From Pyxicephalus adspersus (lineage: Eukaryota > Chordata > Amphibia > Anura > Pyxicephalidae), in NCBI RefSeq assembly GCF_032062135.1, contig NC_092859.1, forward strand, positions 91,369,109 to 91,433,108: a DNA stretch of 64,000 bases. The letters run 5' to 3'. How positions within the stretch are numbered: the stretch's first letter is position 1; each line of letters starts with the position of its first letter. Under the pieces are notes generated by a model. The model did not search any database, was not told the origin of the DNA, and saw only the letters and a program-made list of their open reading frames with translations. Shown here piece by piece: positions 35,001 through 49,407 of the stretch. Position numbers and translations under genes: made by a program.

Positions 35001-37019
35001 TATGACGGGATGTGGCATCATTATTTTTTAGTAATGGGTAAAAAGCTTGATAATATATAAATACTTTTAAATATTTTATTGATTTTCAGTAATAAAAATA
35101 CACATTGTGCTGTGTTGCAGCGCCCATGCATTTTAAAGGTGTGTTGGATGCTTTGCACATAAAATTCACTCCAACCATATAACAATAGATTGTTGAATTA
35201 CAGGTAAGACGCTCCATGCATTGTTGTAGCATATCCTTGCACATGTGGGACTTGCTAGGCACAGCTTGTGCATGGATCAAGGAATTTTTTAAGTAAAGGT
35301 ATGTATATTTTTTAAATTAAATTTTAAATTTAGGCATGCCACTGCTGCTATAGGCTGCTGGTTTTGATTTTGGAGCATACATACATGTTTAACATATGGG
35401 GTATATGCGGTGTGTGTATATATATTCAAGCCCCCCTCAGGTGCAAAATAAATATTTTGAGGATACAATTTTTTATCACCAATCAGGCCTACTACACAAA
35501 TAATAATATTTTTACATTGCTTTATTACCGGGTACATATAATGTATTGACCTATTCATACTAAAATGGGATTAAATGTGATTTCTTTGCATGGGGAGCAG
35601 ACTGCATACTTTTCTAGAATTACCTAATGCTTTGCTGCCATCTTTCAGCACAGAAGAGCTCTTTGCACTGTCTGCTTTCTGCCAGGGTTAGTTTAATGTG
35701 TTTATACAGACCATAAATATTTTGGTGGAAGGCAAAGTTGGGGCCCTCTGTGTAGGTCCTGTTCATACCAATGTCCCATTAAAGCTATACAGTTACAGAA
35801 CACAGAATAATATTATGTTTACACATGAATTATAAAACTGATATGTCCTAGGCTACACTAACATAAAACTAACCAGGAACACGTGAATATATTCTATAAG
35901 CAGAAAAATATAGTCTATATTCATTTTATTGGAATTTTTTGTGGTCCTAAGACTACACTAATATTTTTTTGCATGTTTTTCTTCTATTAGGTATAAAGTC
36001 AGATTAAACATGGGGACCACCAATGTAGTCTCTAATAACTTCCGCAGATACTCTAAAGCTGTTGGGGTTGCTCAAAGCCTTCTTTATGGCACTGCGGACA
36101 CAGTCGTAGAAACATAAACCACATACACATGCTCATAACTTATTATTGACCATTAATCCACTATTAAGAAGTCAAAAAGTATTTTTACCATCTGGTTTTA
36201 TAGGCACTATTTATAGTAAAATGAAAAAAAAGTTATGAAAAGTAAATTATTGAGTCTAATACTAAATTTAGCTCTGTTCATAGGTAAAATGTTATACTGC
36301 TATACACTGACAAGAAGCTAATTCTAGAAATGTTAGTTAGACTGTATCAATGTTCAGCGTGCAATGACCCATGGCAAACAATCAGATCAAATGTAATGTG
36401 ATCAACTGATTTCTATTTGGCTATTGTTTGCCACTGCGGTTTTGTATTTTATGTCTTTACTGTTGTATATTCTGTTATATCCTTATTGTGCTTTACATAT
36501 GGCTCATTGCTTAACTGAATAATTCATACAAATCAGAAAGAATATAAATGATTCCCCCATTTTTAAGGGGTTTTTGAACATGTACAACATACTCATAACT
36601 TTAGGTGTACACTAGGGGGCACTAAGATGATACAAATGTCTCTAGTATGTGCTGTATTGTATTAGACATTAGGGAGACCACCCTCTAAAAGGATTTTAGG
36701 AAGGAATGCTGGAATCAGCTGGTAGAGAAAAAACAGAAATATGAAATTATAGTTAACACATTCTACAACAGTGGATTATATGCATAATATAATTTTACAT
36801 CTCCTGAAAAAAAATGTGACATTTTAAACAATTACTGCATGCATTACACATTTTAAAAACACAACTGTATATTGTAATTGTCTAGCATTGATTACTCTGC
36901 ATAAGAACTTTCCTAATGCTAAACACATTGTTTGTACACAGCCTTACAAAAAACATTTATTGGTATGATTTTCTCTATAAACGCAGGGTTCTTTATTTCG
37001 ATTTAAAAAAGAAAAAGTT
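35001..37019. other. Non-coding stretch, nothing recognised
   Basis: AT-rich DNA, no domain in any frame, no clear repeat ends. Confidence 0.5.
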
Positions 37020-37247
37020 GTTCAGTGATCGTGGATGGTTCTGCAGTCAACTTTCTCCTTTACGTCACTCCCTGCATCGTTCAAACGATCATATCTAGCG
37101 TGTGTACACTATTGGTGGATTATATTTGAACGATCGTATTGTTACAGCATGTACAGAATTGTGCACAATACGATCATCCAAAATATTTGTGCATACTCAT
37201 TAGTCGTTTGTTTTCTAACGATAACTATTGCAAGTGTGTACCTAGCT
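37020..37247. mobile_element. PIF/Harbinger-like MITE, diverged copy (right end)
   Basis: The right end TTGCAAGTGTGTACCTAGCT followed by TTA matches the end of the 34320-34650 element. Several ACGATCGT-type palindromic words lie inside. The left end is not certain; it may reach back to about 36915, where GTTTGTACACAGCC is seen. Confidence 0.6.
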
Positions 37248-37250
37248 TTA

Positions 37251-39745
37251 GGGAGGATTACAACCTCTGTTTGTTTTTTCATTGATGGTCACCTACACTG
37301 ACCTGAGAGACACAAACTGCTCATTGCTCAAGAAACCCCAAGAAACTTTTGGAGGAAGCCTGATTGAGGAACACTGACATAGTAAATGACTGACATAGTA
37401 AAATCGCTAGATTTTATTTGCCAGAAGTCGTTTGTGATCAATCATGAAAATCTAGCATTAGTACAGCTGTCCTCTGATGTTGTTTAGCTATCCATGCTGG
37501 TTACCAACCAACAGTTACAGGAATTTTTTTTTCTATTGGAGAGGATGCAGCGGGGATACCTTCCTGCCCCCTACAACCATAGAAGAGAACAGTGCTGCCT
37601 GTGCAGCATTCTTTTATTCTACTACTGCGGGAAACTATCACTAATGATCATTTTTCTATTGTTTAAATGTATTCTTTAAAATATATATTTATTCCAATGA
37701 AGCAGCAAATATTTTCTATTTTCATCTGAAACAGAAAAAAAAGTTCTGTTCAATTGGCCATTTACAGAGGTAATAAAAGTTGAAATACCTTCTTGCTAGT
37801 TTAGATGAAGGCCATTGCAGAAAGGGGATGGAGTTTCTGATATCTATTATTTTGACAAGGCTTTTAGAGCATAGGTTCTCCAAGTTGAAGCTGCACTAAA
37901 AGAATCAGAGAATAATAAGAATCATAAAAAAAGAACATAAATGCTAACAATACAGTAAATATGTAAAACCACAGATATAAATTTATCATCTGTAAATCAG
38001 AAAACCGTAAAATGTACAAAATTTTTATATCAAAGAGCAAAGAGTGGCATAAGTTAAACAACAGAGCACAATGGCACCCTGGTTTCAGAAGTGTTTATTT
38101 CTAGTTTGATATTGTTGCCAAAGAAACAGAAAAAAAATCCTGGCTTACGTTTTTGTATTCTGTTTTCTGAAAAATGCTAATCAAAATTAAACAAATGTTT
38201 AATTCAAGCCATATGCTGTTCGTCAGAGTTAATGAATCCAATGGTATGGCTGAAGTCATTCTGTAATTTATAACTCTGCAGACTTACCTTAACAACATAT
38301 AAAAAGACATTGTTAGAGGAGATTTGCTTTATGAGCATGCCCAGAAATCTTACCTGAAGTCATTATGTTCTTTATCCATTTTATATGATCACTTAAAGTT
38401 ACCTTAAATGCACCCAGCTCTGAGTTCCTGCTTCTCTTACCCACTCATATTTCCATTTGGCTTACTGCATGACATTTCTGTTCAGTGTCAATATATCAGG
38501 CTGTAGTTAGGGACAGAAAACAACATCTCCCCTGGAAGATGACTTATCCTAGTAACAGGAAAAATGTTTGCTTAAAATGGACAATTTGTCAGAAAAAGCA
38601 ATAATCCTGACTTTATCCACACTATCTAACCAAGATTTACATCAAGACAAAAACTAGAACACATTATTTTCACTTATATTTGCTAGGCACACCTGATAGA
38701 GTTTCCAATAAAAAAAAGTTATTACATTGCCAGGAGGATTGATAGGATAATACCTTGTCATTATTAGTCGGTACCGACAACTTTCAAACTAAATTGAAGA
38801 CATGGCATGGGTTCTGCATCTTTAGAAAGAATGATATATGCCTCTTTCTCTGCATTTATCATATGAACACATATCTTCTACCTATTTTTTCAAAAGTTTA
38901 AATAATCCCACTTCTTCTACCAATCCATCATCAAAACTTCTTCTACCACTGGAGAACAGTAATCCAGCACTACAGCAAGTAGTCTGACTGCCACTTGTAG
39001 TCTTTTTGCTGCCCCTTTCAGTGTCTAGGGATGATCACTTGGAATTCGTGGTATTTTGAGTTTTAACTCGGAATCTGTGGCTTCCATACTAAAACTTGGA
39101 ATTGGGAAATAACAGAATTCCAAATTTTGGTTTCCCCTGCTGGCTGCTGTACAATGTACAAGTTGGATCGATAGTGAAAGCTGTCCCCATTTTTAAAAAA
39201 AATAAAAACATATTTTTTTTAAAAGAGAAAAAAATACGTTGTGTCTTCCGTTGAGTGGTCAGATGAAATAATTAGGCTATGTGCCCTGGGAAGTTATTTC
39301 CTAAAGATCAATTACAAACAAAATGATATTAAGCAAACACAGCAACCTTTCCAAACACAATAAACACTACATTTACTTGAACCCAAGTTCTATGTATCCC
39401 TTTGAAGGTTGTATTAAACACACATAGCTCTGTACAGGGTCAGTTGGATTGTACTGTCTGAAACCTGTGGGGTGTAACGTCTTCTCCTAAACCTTTATCT
39501 GCCGAGGTTGATTTTAAATCTGATTTATGGTTGTTATTGGTGTTTTTTTTAAAGATATATTCTAGTATCACCTGAATACAGAAAGAATAGTGGGGTGGAC
39601 TAGTGTTGTGAAATAAATACCTGGAATTATCAGGTTGGCTGTGCCCTTTATGTTTTTCTGTGGTATATATTCAATTTAATTGGAGTGCCCCTTTTAGAAA
39701 ATCTTTTGTAGCAGAAACTGCTCAATTCCAAACTTTCCGTTCTGT
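37251..39745. other. Non-coding stretch, nothing firm
   Basis: No supported gene. A TAGGGATGATCAC-type single end near 39027 may be a hAT fragment. Confidence 0.45.
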
Positions 39746-39921
39746 GCCCCTGATTTATTAAAGCTCTCCAAGGTAGGAGAAGGTACATTTCCATCAGTGA
39801 ACCTGGGTACTCCAGCAAACCTGGAATGGATATGTGTTTGTTAGCAAATGTCTTCAATCCTGGACCAGATCTGTTCCAGGTTTGCTGGATCACCTCGGGG
39901 AGCTTTAATAAATCAGGCTCA
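39746..39921. repeat. Palindromic MITE, copy G
   Basis: CCCCTGATTTATTAAAGCTC to GAGCTTTAATAAATCAGGCT with CCAGCAAACCTGGAATGGAT inside. Part of the second arm is deleted. Confidence 0.88.
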
Positions 39922-42900
39922 GCTTGTCAAAAATGCACTGGACTAATTTGTGGACCGACTGGTGCCAGCCACCAATTGTTCTCATCTCCACAAGAAGTAA
40001 GAAATGCTACAACTAATCACTCTCCTTAATATAGCACAGAAGGTGTACTTGGTGCACAGGAAAATACTTTGGTATATTTAACAGACCAAAAGGTAGCAAA
40101 TAGGTTTTTACATTAACTATAGAGTATGGAGAGGGTTGTACATATATGATGGAAGAATGATTTATATAACTTTTGTATTTGTACAGGTTTCGGAAATACC
40201 TGTAATGCCTGCAGCACAGACAGACTGAAAAAATGCTTACACACCTAATTATCATGTTATTTTATCAACAAGAGGCTTACTGGGGATTTCAATAAAAACT
40301 TGCAAACACAAGTTAGGAGACTCTGGAGTATTCAAGTCATGACTCTGCAAGTTAATAAAGCAGAGCCCTATTCACATTCATTTAGAAGACCAACTAATTT
40401 CTATACATTTGGATAGAAATGGTAATTTTTTATATTTACAAATCTAAACAGCTATTAGAAACCATAAAAGGATTACTTTTACAATGAATTTCTATTCTGA
40501 AAATGGTATGTCATTTTGCTATTATGATTCAAAACTGCATCAGGAAAAACTAAACAGGATTTATAGCTTAGATGTTGTTTATGCATAAATACACATATAT
40601 GTTCAATAATTGAACACAGTACCTGCTGAACTTTCCAGACACCTTGTGAGCTGATGAATTCTCTTACACTGTTGTAGTCTAATCACTGGGTAAAGGGGGA
40701 CTGATGAAATGCCTAAATTTAACCCTTAGCATAAAAAATCCCGTTATTCTTGTTATTAATTAGGCAGAACCAAACTCATGGTGCAGGGAGCTTTTTCTAT
40801 AATTAGCATTGCACTGCATACTTGCCAAATATGGCACACACTTACTTTTTTCTTATGTCCAGGATCCCATCACCCTGAATCCCCTGAGGAAGCCATCTAC
40901 GGCTGCCCACTTTTTAGGGTTTACTTAAAGACTCTTCTTCTGTGGGTGACCACTGATGATGCAGTTACCTTGTCTCCAGCAATCTATTCTAGGCAGTGCT
41001 AGTAATGGCGCTCAGCTCTATTCTGTATGGTGCATATGTCACCCAATGTGAACAAAGAACAAAAAGCCACCAAAAGGGCAAATGTGGTTTAAATGTGTAA
41101 GTAAGATTGTTACTGGGTCCTTCATCTCACCTAAAAAGACAATTTAAATGAAATACTTTGATGAGTATTAGCTTCTGCATTTTCAAACCCTTACCCTAAT
41201 CTTAGCACTTTGAATAATGTGTCAGGGCAGACATATTGCAGGTGCTACGGAATGCCTGAGGGACGTCATATTTTTTGTTAATTTGCTACTTGTGGTAGTC
41301 TATAGACATTCACATTGTTATGATATGAAATCTTAAGCAATAAATGAGTTTAAAAAAATCCCTCATTGACCTCTCTAGGTGCAGACTCTCTGGAGTAATT
41401 CATCTTCAAATTTTTAAAGAAGAAAGAAATATTTGACAGCTTTATATTCTCCCATCATTGACATGGCATTTATCCAATCTACTAATTTAAATGAAAATCA
41501 CTTTCTTTTTAGATGAATAGTTCCATAATGCCTGCAGCTGCGGATGTCAATGAGGGCTTGTCTTAGAGCTCACTTACTACTTGTTAAAAACAGATAAATA
41601 CTTAAATGTCCAAACCCTAGGAAGATGTTCACTTTTCTCCTAAATCTTACAAATAACCATAACCTAACCTCATAATTCAATCCTTAACACTAAATGAACT
41701 CCAGTAGCATCATATATAGCTTTTTAATTGTCTGAGCCATCTTACTACCGAAAACTTGGATTTGATGATAATGACTTGCTTATATAAATTTGCACATATT
41801 TACTGTCTTTTTTTAACCCTGACTGTGTTTAGGGGAAATTCATCAGAATAAAAACGATATGTTATACATCATAGGTTCCCCGTTGCTGCTTCCTACAGAT
41901 TCAGTTTTCACAGCCATCCTATTGCTTTCAGGTATGGAAGAAAATGATGCAGTCTACCTGATTTGAATCAATACAGCTATCAGTTACCAATTGCCAGGCC
42001 CAGCATTGTCACATTGAGATAGCCATTTCTCACACAGTTATAGTTTATATGTCACACGAAGGCAGTCATAAAGGTAGAGGAAATGGAGGGTTCTTAGCAC
42101 AGAGTAGGGGAGCCGATTAAAGATTTGAACTTTTTTTCCCTGTTACAGATATCAGAAATATGTACCTAATACACAAATCAATTTAAATAGCAATATTTAT
42201 ACACAGTTTAATTGTTTAATATACATAAACAATAGTTGACAAACTTGTGGGTACCTGCCTATGTACAATGCTATACTCCAAATAATAAACAGGAAACTTT
42301 ATTACATTTTGCCATCAGTCTTCTAGAGTGCTGCAGAGCAGTGACTGCATTTAGACTTAAAGTGTTGGGTTGTCTTGTACAGAAAGTTAATAAAAAGAAG
42401 GAAGTAAAAAGCTGCTCATTATTTTTTATGGCTTTCCTTCCCAGCAGAGTGCCTGTATCTCCCGTCTATTGCATGTTGCTTTATTTTAGTTCATGAAAAG
42501 GCATTTAGCTATTCAGCACAATGACACTTTTGTCCTGAATCACCAAACTGGTCAGGTGGCCCATAGTGTTGTGCTATTCAGTCTTTTATTCTAAACACTT
42601 CTGCCAAGTCGGTGAGAAGAGCTTTTTGTCTTTTCACACCTCACACTGACTGAGCCTCAGACTGTGCTCACAATGTAATTATGAATTCATTAATATGTTT
42701 GCTTCAATCATCTGTCAGGAGAAGGTAACTGGATAAAACAATGCTTTTATTAACATTAAGTCACACAAAGATTCATATGTTTTACTGTACCTACAAATAC
42801 TTGTATATTGTTATACTACTTTTAATGTGTGTTAATAATTTATCATTTTTTAAATATATATATATATTGGTGCTAGAAATTTTTTGAACCTCTATGGGCA

Positions 42901-44540
42901 TGTAATACAAGCTCTCCCACTTATTCTTGATTGTCATCCCATTGGTTGTAAAACGCCAGACTCTGACTTCACCTTCAAATTATTTGATAATATCCTAAGA
43001 ATTCACTTACTTTTGCCACACGCAGATATGTTATTGGATTATAACCTTAATTATTTAGTTGAAAAGGCTTGGTTACTTAGCTGAATAACTAAAAAGCCCA
43101 AATTACACACACAGCTGAGTCAGTAGTGAGTAGTGATTCTCTCTTGCTGCTCCATTTCTTTCTGTACTTATTTACAGAAAGTCTCAAAAAAAAAAAAAAA
43201 TCTGTACTTTTTAATAAACCTTTGGTAACCTTTGGTAATGTACAAAATCAGCAGTGTAAAATGTTTATTTCTAAATAATTTTTTAAGTAAATGTTAAATA
43301 GTTTCACATTCTGTAAACAAGTTGCTAAATGGCAATCTCAACTCATACAACTCATTAATTCTCCAAGGTTCTAGATGACACAATTGCCAACAATCACATA
43401 GTAGTGGGACACATTTATTATGTACTTCATTTTAAAAATAATAAAGCTGTGTGTATGATGGTGATACATACCTTGCAGATAGTAATACCATGTATTCCTT
43501 TCTAATCATAAAACCACTTTCTGAAATCATGGAAGTGCAGTGTCAGCCATCAGAGCACATTTCACCTTTTCAAAATATAAATGAAAAATATTTGCTTGCC
43601 TAGCATTTTTTAAAATGCAGATGTTCACAAAGATACAGTATGCTTCATATCCTTAAGGGAAGCCACATTTATTTCCTAAATAAAATCGCTTTCATAACCC
43701 AAAATTGGTTTCGGTTAAAACACATCTTATATATTTTAATTTTGTCAAGGCCATTGAGATTGTTAGTGTGGAAACTAGAAGTGTTCAAAGGGTGTGGTAG
43801 TAAAGGAAGCGACTAGTGATATGTGTCTTGGCTCCGTAACATATATCAAAGCACAGCCATTTTTTACTGTCCCATGAGATCAGCTGGAGAGCTTGGAAAG
43901 AGAATTTTAGAGTAGACATAATTATGATCAAAGAAACATCAAATGCTGCTAAAATATGTCTGTGTTCAAGTTAACATATTTTAGTGTTTCACAAAGAACT
44001 AAAAATGAGGTGGCTGTTTAGTTTCGATGTACAATATACTGTATATAGCTGCTGAGAATCTGAGTTTAAAGTTTTACGCAGCAAAAAAATTTTAAAACAA
44101 TGTTATTTTATTTGGTCTGCCTATAAAAAAAGTTTCCACAAACCCCCCTTTTGTGATGGTATATTTGAAAAACTACTAGCTGTTCATTTACCCTGCAGAC
44201 ACATAAGATGACACGCTGGAGAGAACTATGCTGGTGTATGGGATTCACTGTCGGGTTGAACATGGTGTTTGGGTACAAACAGAGTATATATACAAATGCA
44301 CATACCTATAACAAGTATCTGTTAGGGATGAGTGAAAAATTCAACCTGCCATGGGTTTAAATTATATCTGGGAGTTGGAGGACTGAAATGGCAAACTTAA
44401 GCAGAAATTCATAAACTCCAACTTTGGTCACAAGAATTAGAATGGCCAATAATAAGCACTTTCTTATGTACCATCTCCTTCACTTTTAAAGGTTATGATC
44501 TGGTAGCCATTTGTCAGTGCCCAGAGCTGACAATTTAACA
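39922..44540. other. Non-coding stretch, nothing recognised
   Basis: About 4.6 kb of AT-rich DNA with a short (AT)n near 42855 and a 15-base A-run near 43186. Chance open frames only. Confidence 0.5.
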
Positions 44541-44747
44541 TGTCTGGTTTAATAAAGCCTTTCAAGACTGAACATGTGAAAACCAGGGTTTTCCAGCAAA
44601 CCTGGAATGACTTTCTTAAAAATCATTTGCTATTAATTGGCAAATGTTTTCAATCCTCAACTAGATTCATTCCAGGTTTGTGCGATCACCTAGGTTCACC
44701 ATGAACTATCTTTTCCAGTCTTGGAGAGCTTTAATAAATCAGGCCCC
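44541..44747. repeat. Palindromic MITE, copy H
   Basis: TGTCTGGTTTAATAAAGCCT to GCTTTAATAAATCAGGCCCC with CCAGCAAACCTGGAATGACT and ATTCATTCCAGGTTTGTGCG inside. Confidence 0.87.
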
Positions 44748-46660
44748 AGAGTACACGGTTTAGAAACCCAAAAATCCTTCTTGAGACTAACTTTTCTGTT
44801 TTTTAGCAACCATTATTTTCTATTTTTTTCTATTTATCCATTTTTTTAAAGTTTTGCTAGCTGAAAAAAATGGGTTGAGGTTTTGCTTTCATTTAGTTCG
44901 TTAGGAATTCATTTAGTTTGTTTGGGTATATTTTTTTTTCTTTTTAATTTGATGGTGCACAAGCTGACACAGAAAAAGCTTTTTTGTTTGCAGCACATCA
45001 CCTGTGCGGATGAATTAGTGTTCACCCAAGCAACGCATATTGATTCCCCTCTTGCCATAGCTGTTAATAAATGTAGGCAATCAACTTTTAATAAAAAAAG
45101 TCAGGCAGGCCTACAGTGAGAGGCAACGTTTCTGCACATAAAGGTCATAAGGGCAAGCAGGACAGAGCAGTGCTTGGGCCTCAATCACTAAAAGCAGATT
45201 GTTTCTGCCATTTCTTTCTCTGAGTGCCCTTGCTATACAGCCAGAGCACACACAGGTTGTGAATTTGAGAAGTCAGTTGTCTGCAGCCACTGCTAATGCG
45301 CCCTTATCTTACACTCTACAGCAATATCCTACAAAGTGGATATGGAGAGTCTTTGGAAATATTTAATAATTTGATCACTGACTTACTGCATAGGGATGGT
45401 TTTGGTCAGACCCATGTGCAAAAATATTTATTTTCAGATATCGAGGATGTGTTGTCTCTGCTGCTCCCTCCCCTTTTCATTTTTACTCTTTCCTCCTCTT
45501 CTCTTTTCCCTCTTTATTTTCTGCCTGCATCTAGTGGGATAATGATCTGTAATAGACGCATGCTTTTGAGGCTAGTACATCATTATCACATCCTAAATCC
45601 TCTAACTTTATAGCTGTGGCCCTCTCCTCTTGGACTCCCCTTTTTCTGATACACATCAAACTGTCAGTTGAACTCTTCTTCTGAGATCCCAATAAACAAT
45701 ATTGCTAAAAAATATAGAGGATGAAGAAGAGGGTTCAGCCACACAGCACACAGGGTACATAAGCTATGGGGTAACAAGAGGCAGTGATGTTTCAAAAACT
45801 TGAAATGAATGAAAAGTTGTATGCAGCAGTGAACAGGGAGTGAGTGATATGATGGCAGTCCATCCATGGGTTCCAGGAGAAAATGTTATAAGAGTTGGCA
45901 GCATAAGGCCCACACCTTGTTCCGTACTGTCCACACCCCCTGCCCCCTTTGCAGGATTCTCCTGCTACATTGGTGGCAACATCTCAGCCAGTGACCAGTG
46001 AGGAAAGTCTGAGGAGAAGCCTAGAATATACCAAGTCCAATACTTGCAAAAGCATGGAAATCCCCTAATATTCCCTTCTCAATGTCTATACCTGTATAAT
46101 GGTGAATGATACACTTGCATGCATCCTGCATTCCTAAAGATACCTCTCATGCTTTAGAACTCACTTAGAATCCATGGCTTGAATAAAGTTCCTCTTGATA
46201 AAGACTGTACTACTGTAAACTACTCCTTCTACTGCCCCTCAACTTCCTCCTCCTGCAGTATTTCCCTTTATGGGGAGAATAAGTAAACAATCCATATGGT
46301 TTTCTACAGCTGGACTGTACCTGCAAAGTTTTTGATGTTTGCAGCAAGGTAAATCCATGCATCATGCAACAGAGTTTGCAGCTTATTCTGTTGTTCCAGC
46401 GATATAAAGGTACAACACAATTTGTAAAAGACACATCAGGGTAACAGCTGAAAAACCAACATTTGCAGCAGGAGTTTTTCTACATACTTTGTGACCTATT
46501 GCTCTGGAACTTTTAAGGTACCAAATGTTTCCACAGCTTCCAAATGTTCAATATCTGGAATTTTGCTTTGTGTTTGCAATATTTGCTGGTGTTTTGACAA
46601 TCAAAAAAATAAAAATATAATAGAAATAGTAATATAATATTCTATTATTTTCAATATTAA
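44748..46660. other. Non-coding stretch, nothing firm
   Basis: Open frame 45296-45613 (105 codons) has no recognisable domain. The surrounding DNA is somewhat richer in G+C and may be an old repeat. No supported gene. Confidence 0.4.
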
Positions 46661-47930
46661 ACATGCCCTGTCTCCCCCTCTTATACTGCAATCTAATAGG
46701 ATGCCTAAATACTACCTATTCAAATAATATTATTTGTGGTTATTGTCTACACATTATACACAATTATTTTTATTGCAAGAATTATCCTGCCTGGTCTCTT
46801 CGTCTCATATTGCATCTTAAAACAATCTACTTACCAGTACTTACTGTCCTGCAAAACAATAATATTTTAGGCTATTGTTGTAATAATCCACTTAAATTTT
46901 TTTATTGCATGATATACCTTTCCTGGTCTTTTTCCTGGAAATTGTAACCTAAAAATTGCTTAAATTCTATCCAGCAAGGCCATTTTTATTGCTAAATAAC
47001 TTCTGCCTGGTTGTTCTGTTCTTTATTGCGGCCTAAAAAGCTGCTTAAAAACTGTCCAGCCAAACAACAATATTTTTGGTTATTGTTTAAAATATATTCA
47101 TTTTTTATTGCATGATAAAACTTGATGGCATGTCTGCCCTGTTTTGCGGCCTGAACACTAAATACTCCCCAGCAAAATAACATTTTGTTTGGTATTTGTC
47201 TCAAATATAATACACTTAAACTTTATTATGGAAAGATAAAACGTTTCTAGTCCTCGTATGCAACCTATATACTAACCAGCCAAACACTAATATATTAGTA
47301 TAGTAGTACAGTTTTTTATTGCAAAATAATGCATGGTTTCTCTCATAAATTTTGGTCTAAAAACAATGCTTATATGGTGTCCTGTAACAATATTTTTGGC
47401 TATTGATATAAATAATAAACTTCAGTTCTTTAGTGCAAAATAAAACCTGCTTGGATCTTAGTCTTTACTATTGTTCTAAAAAGCTTTGTAGATACTGCCC
47501 ATCAAACAACATTTTAGATGGTTGCGTCAAGGTTTTTACATTCTAATTTTTTTTTGCAATATAAAAGCTACATGTTTTCTCCATATTTTATTGCCTGAAA
47601 AAGTTTGTTTAATAAAGTCTAGCCAATCAAGACACTTTTGGGTTATTGTTTGATTTTTTTTGCAATTTAAAATTTACCTGGTGTCTTTTTTTATTTCACT
47701 GCCTATATACTGTCTACTGATACAGCAACATTTTTGTCCATTGTCTCAACTATAATACACTGCAAGGTTAAACCTGCTTGGACTCTCTTATATTGAAGTC
47801 TAACCAAGATGCTTGCATGTTGTACAGCCAAATATTAATATTTTTCTAACTATATTCTCAAATATAGTATTTTTTTAATCAGGGTGAAATTATTCTAGCT
47901 GCTCCATCCCTTGATGCCTAAAATACCCTG
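46660..47930. repeat. Strongly diverged tandem array, period about 115 bp
   Basis: About ten degenerate units. Each contains, in order, a TTTTTATTGCA-GATAAAA block, CCTGCCTGGTCTCTT, TATTGCGGCCTAAAAA, TGCTTAAATACTGTCCAGC, AAACAACAATATTTTTGG, TTATTGTCTCAAATATAATA and CACTTAAA. Starts of the TATTGCA block fall near 46772, 46903, 46985, 47104, 47221, 47316, 47432, 47550, 47660 and 47764, spacings of roughly 80-130 with most near 110-120. I see no open frame conserved between units. Confidence 0.8.
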
Positions 47931-48644
47931 CGTGTCATGGGAAAATGTAATTCTATGACCTGTTAAGAACTGGATAATATTTTATTATGTCCTAAAACAC
48001 AAAACATTGAAACTCAAACTATATTTTACAACAAAGCAAAAAGGTGTTTGAAAATTGTTTTAGAGACAATACACTATTTTTAGATAAAACCAGTCTTTCC
48101 CCTCTACTTGTTACTTACAGAAATGCTTGCATAACACATACACAAAGTCTATATTTTATTTATCTTCTTTTCACTTTTGTGAGTATGGAAATGGGGGTGG
48201 GTTAAAGTAGTATGGATCATTAGTCTTGTTTGTGTTATAACACCTAATTAAACTTTTAACAGGAGTGTATTGCTAAGAAAAAAAATATTAACAACTACAT
48301 AACAACTTTTTTTTTGCTGCAAGGCATCCCTTTAAAAAAGCTTCGAATTCCAACCAGATCCTTACCCATGCATGTAGCTTGGGTGGCCAAAAAAATTTAC
48401 TGACTTTGGTAAAAAAAAAGACCTTTAATAAAAACACAACACCAACACAATTCTGACAGATCCCCAGCACTGCAGCAATTTGCCTACCTGTAATGGTTGT
48501 ATTCTTTGGAGGGGAGCCTGAAGTCAGCTCAGGGGGAGATATTGGAGTACCAGCATGTTCCACTTGTCTGAGCATGGATCAGCTTTTTACATTATATCAC
48601 AGATTTTGTTACCTTAATTCACTTTTGTGCAAAGCTACTTGGCG
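47931..48644. other. Non-coding stretch, nothing recognised
   Basis: The minus-strand frame at 48288-48575 has no known domain. No supported feature. Confidence 0.45.
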
Positions 48645-48652
48645 GTTGTAAC

Positions 48653-49399
48653 TAGTGTTGGTGTTTGAATTCGGGCTGTCCTTATATTCAACCCAAATAT
48701 GGCCGCTCGAATTCGGATAGACCCAACCCAAAAAACATGGGATTCAACGGAGCAAATTTGTGTGTAAAAACATGTGTTAAAAAAAGAGGCTTTAATGTTA
48801 AAGTAATGTATTGAATATGTGTGATTTGTGTAACTAACTTTTCTTTTTTTAAAGGTTATCCCACAAAGACAAGATGATTCTGTGCAGCCATGGGAATCCT
48901 CCTGTGAGTGCGGGATCCCTGGGCACTAGAGGTTAAATGAGGACAAGCCTCCCCATTCATCACCTAGCACTAGAGGTGAATGAATGGGGAGACTTGTCCC
49001 CTTTTTGCCTCTAGTGTCGGGGATCTTCTCAATAAATGCAATTATTTAACCTCTAGTGACCTGGGGATCGCAAACAGGAGGATTCCCAGGGAATCCTGTG
49101 AATCCTCCTGTTTTAATTTCCTTAATTTTCTGATGGTTTTGCAAAATCGGTTCAATGAAATTTTGCGAAACTAGGCATTGTATGTGTACAATGTATGCAA
49201 ACATACAATTAGTAAATGGCTGCAAGAGCAATCAGGGGAGCAAAGCTGTCAGCTCTGTAGTTCTACACCGAAAAACAACCCGAATGTTCCCCTATTGAAT
49301 TTAATGGTGTTCGAATTCGACGTTCAATCACCTGAACAATATTCCCCTATTCGATCAAATAGCTGTCGAATCGAATAGTGGGATATTCAACCAACACTA
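48653..49399. mobile_element. hAT-like non-autonomous element with exact 8-bp target duplication
   Basis: Begins TAGTGTTGG and ends CCAACACTA, inverted complements. It is bounded by the identical 8-mers GTTGTAAC at 48645-48652 and 49400-49407. An 8-bp duplication with a TAG-type TIR is typical of hAT. Its 747 bp have no transposase frame. The subterminal zones carry several GAATTCGA / TCGAATTC words. A central hairpin pairs GGACAAGCCTCCCCATTCAT (about 48941) with ATGAATGGGGAGACTTGTCC (about 48980). Confidence 0.85.
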
Positions 49400-49407
49400 G
49401 TTGTAAC

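Noticed and set aside
45296..45613. 105-codon frame on +
   Set aside because: No recognised motif, no exon-like boundaries; low-complexity Leu/Ser-rich end.
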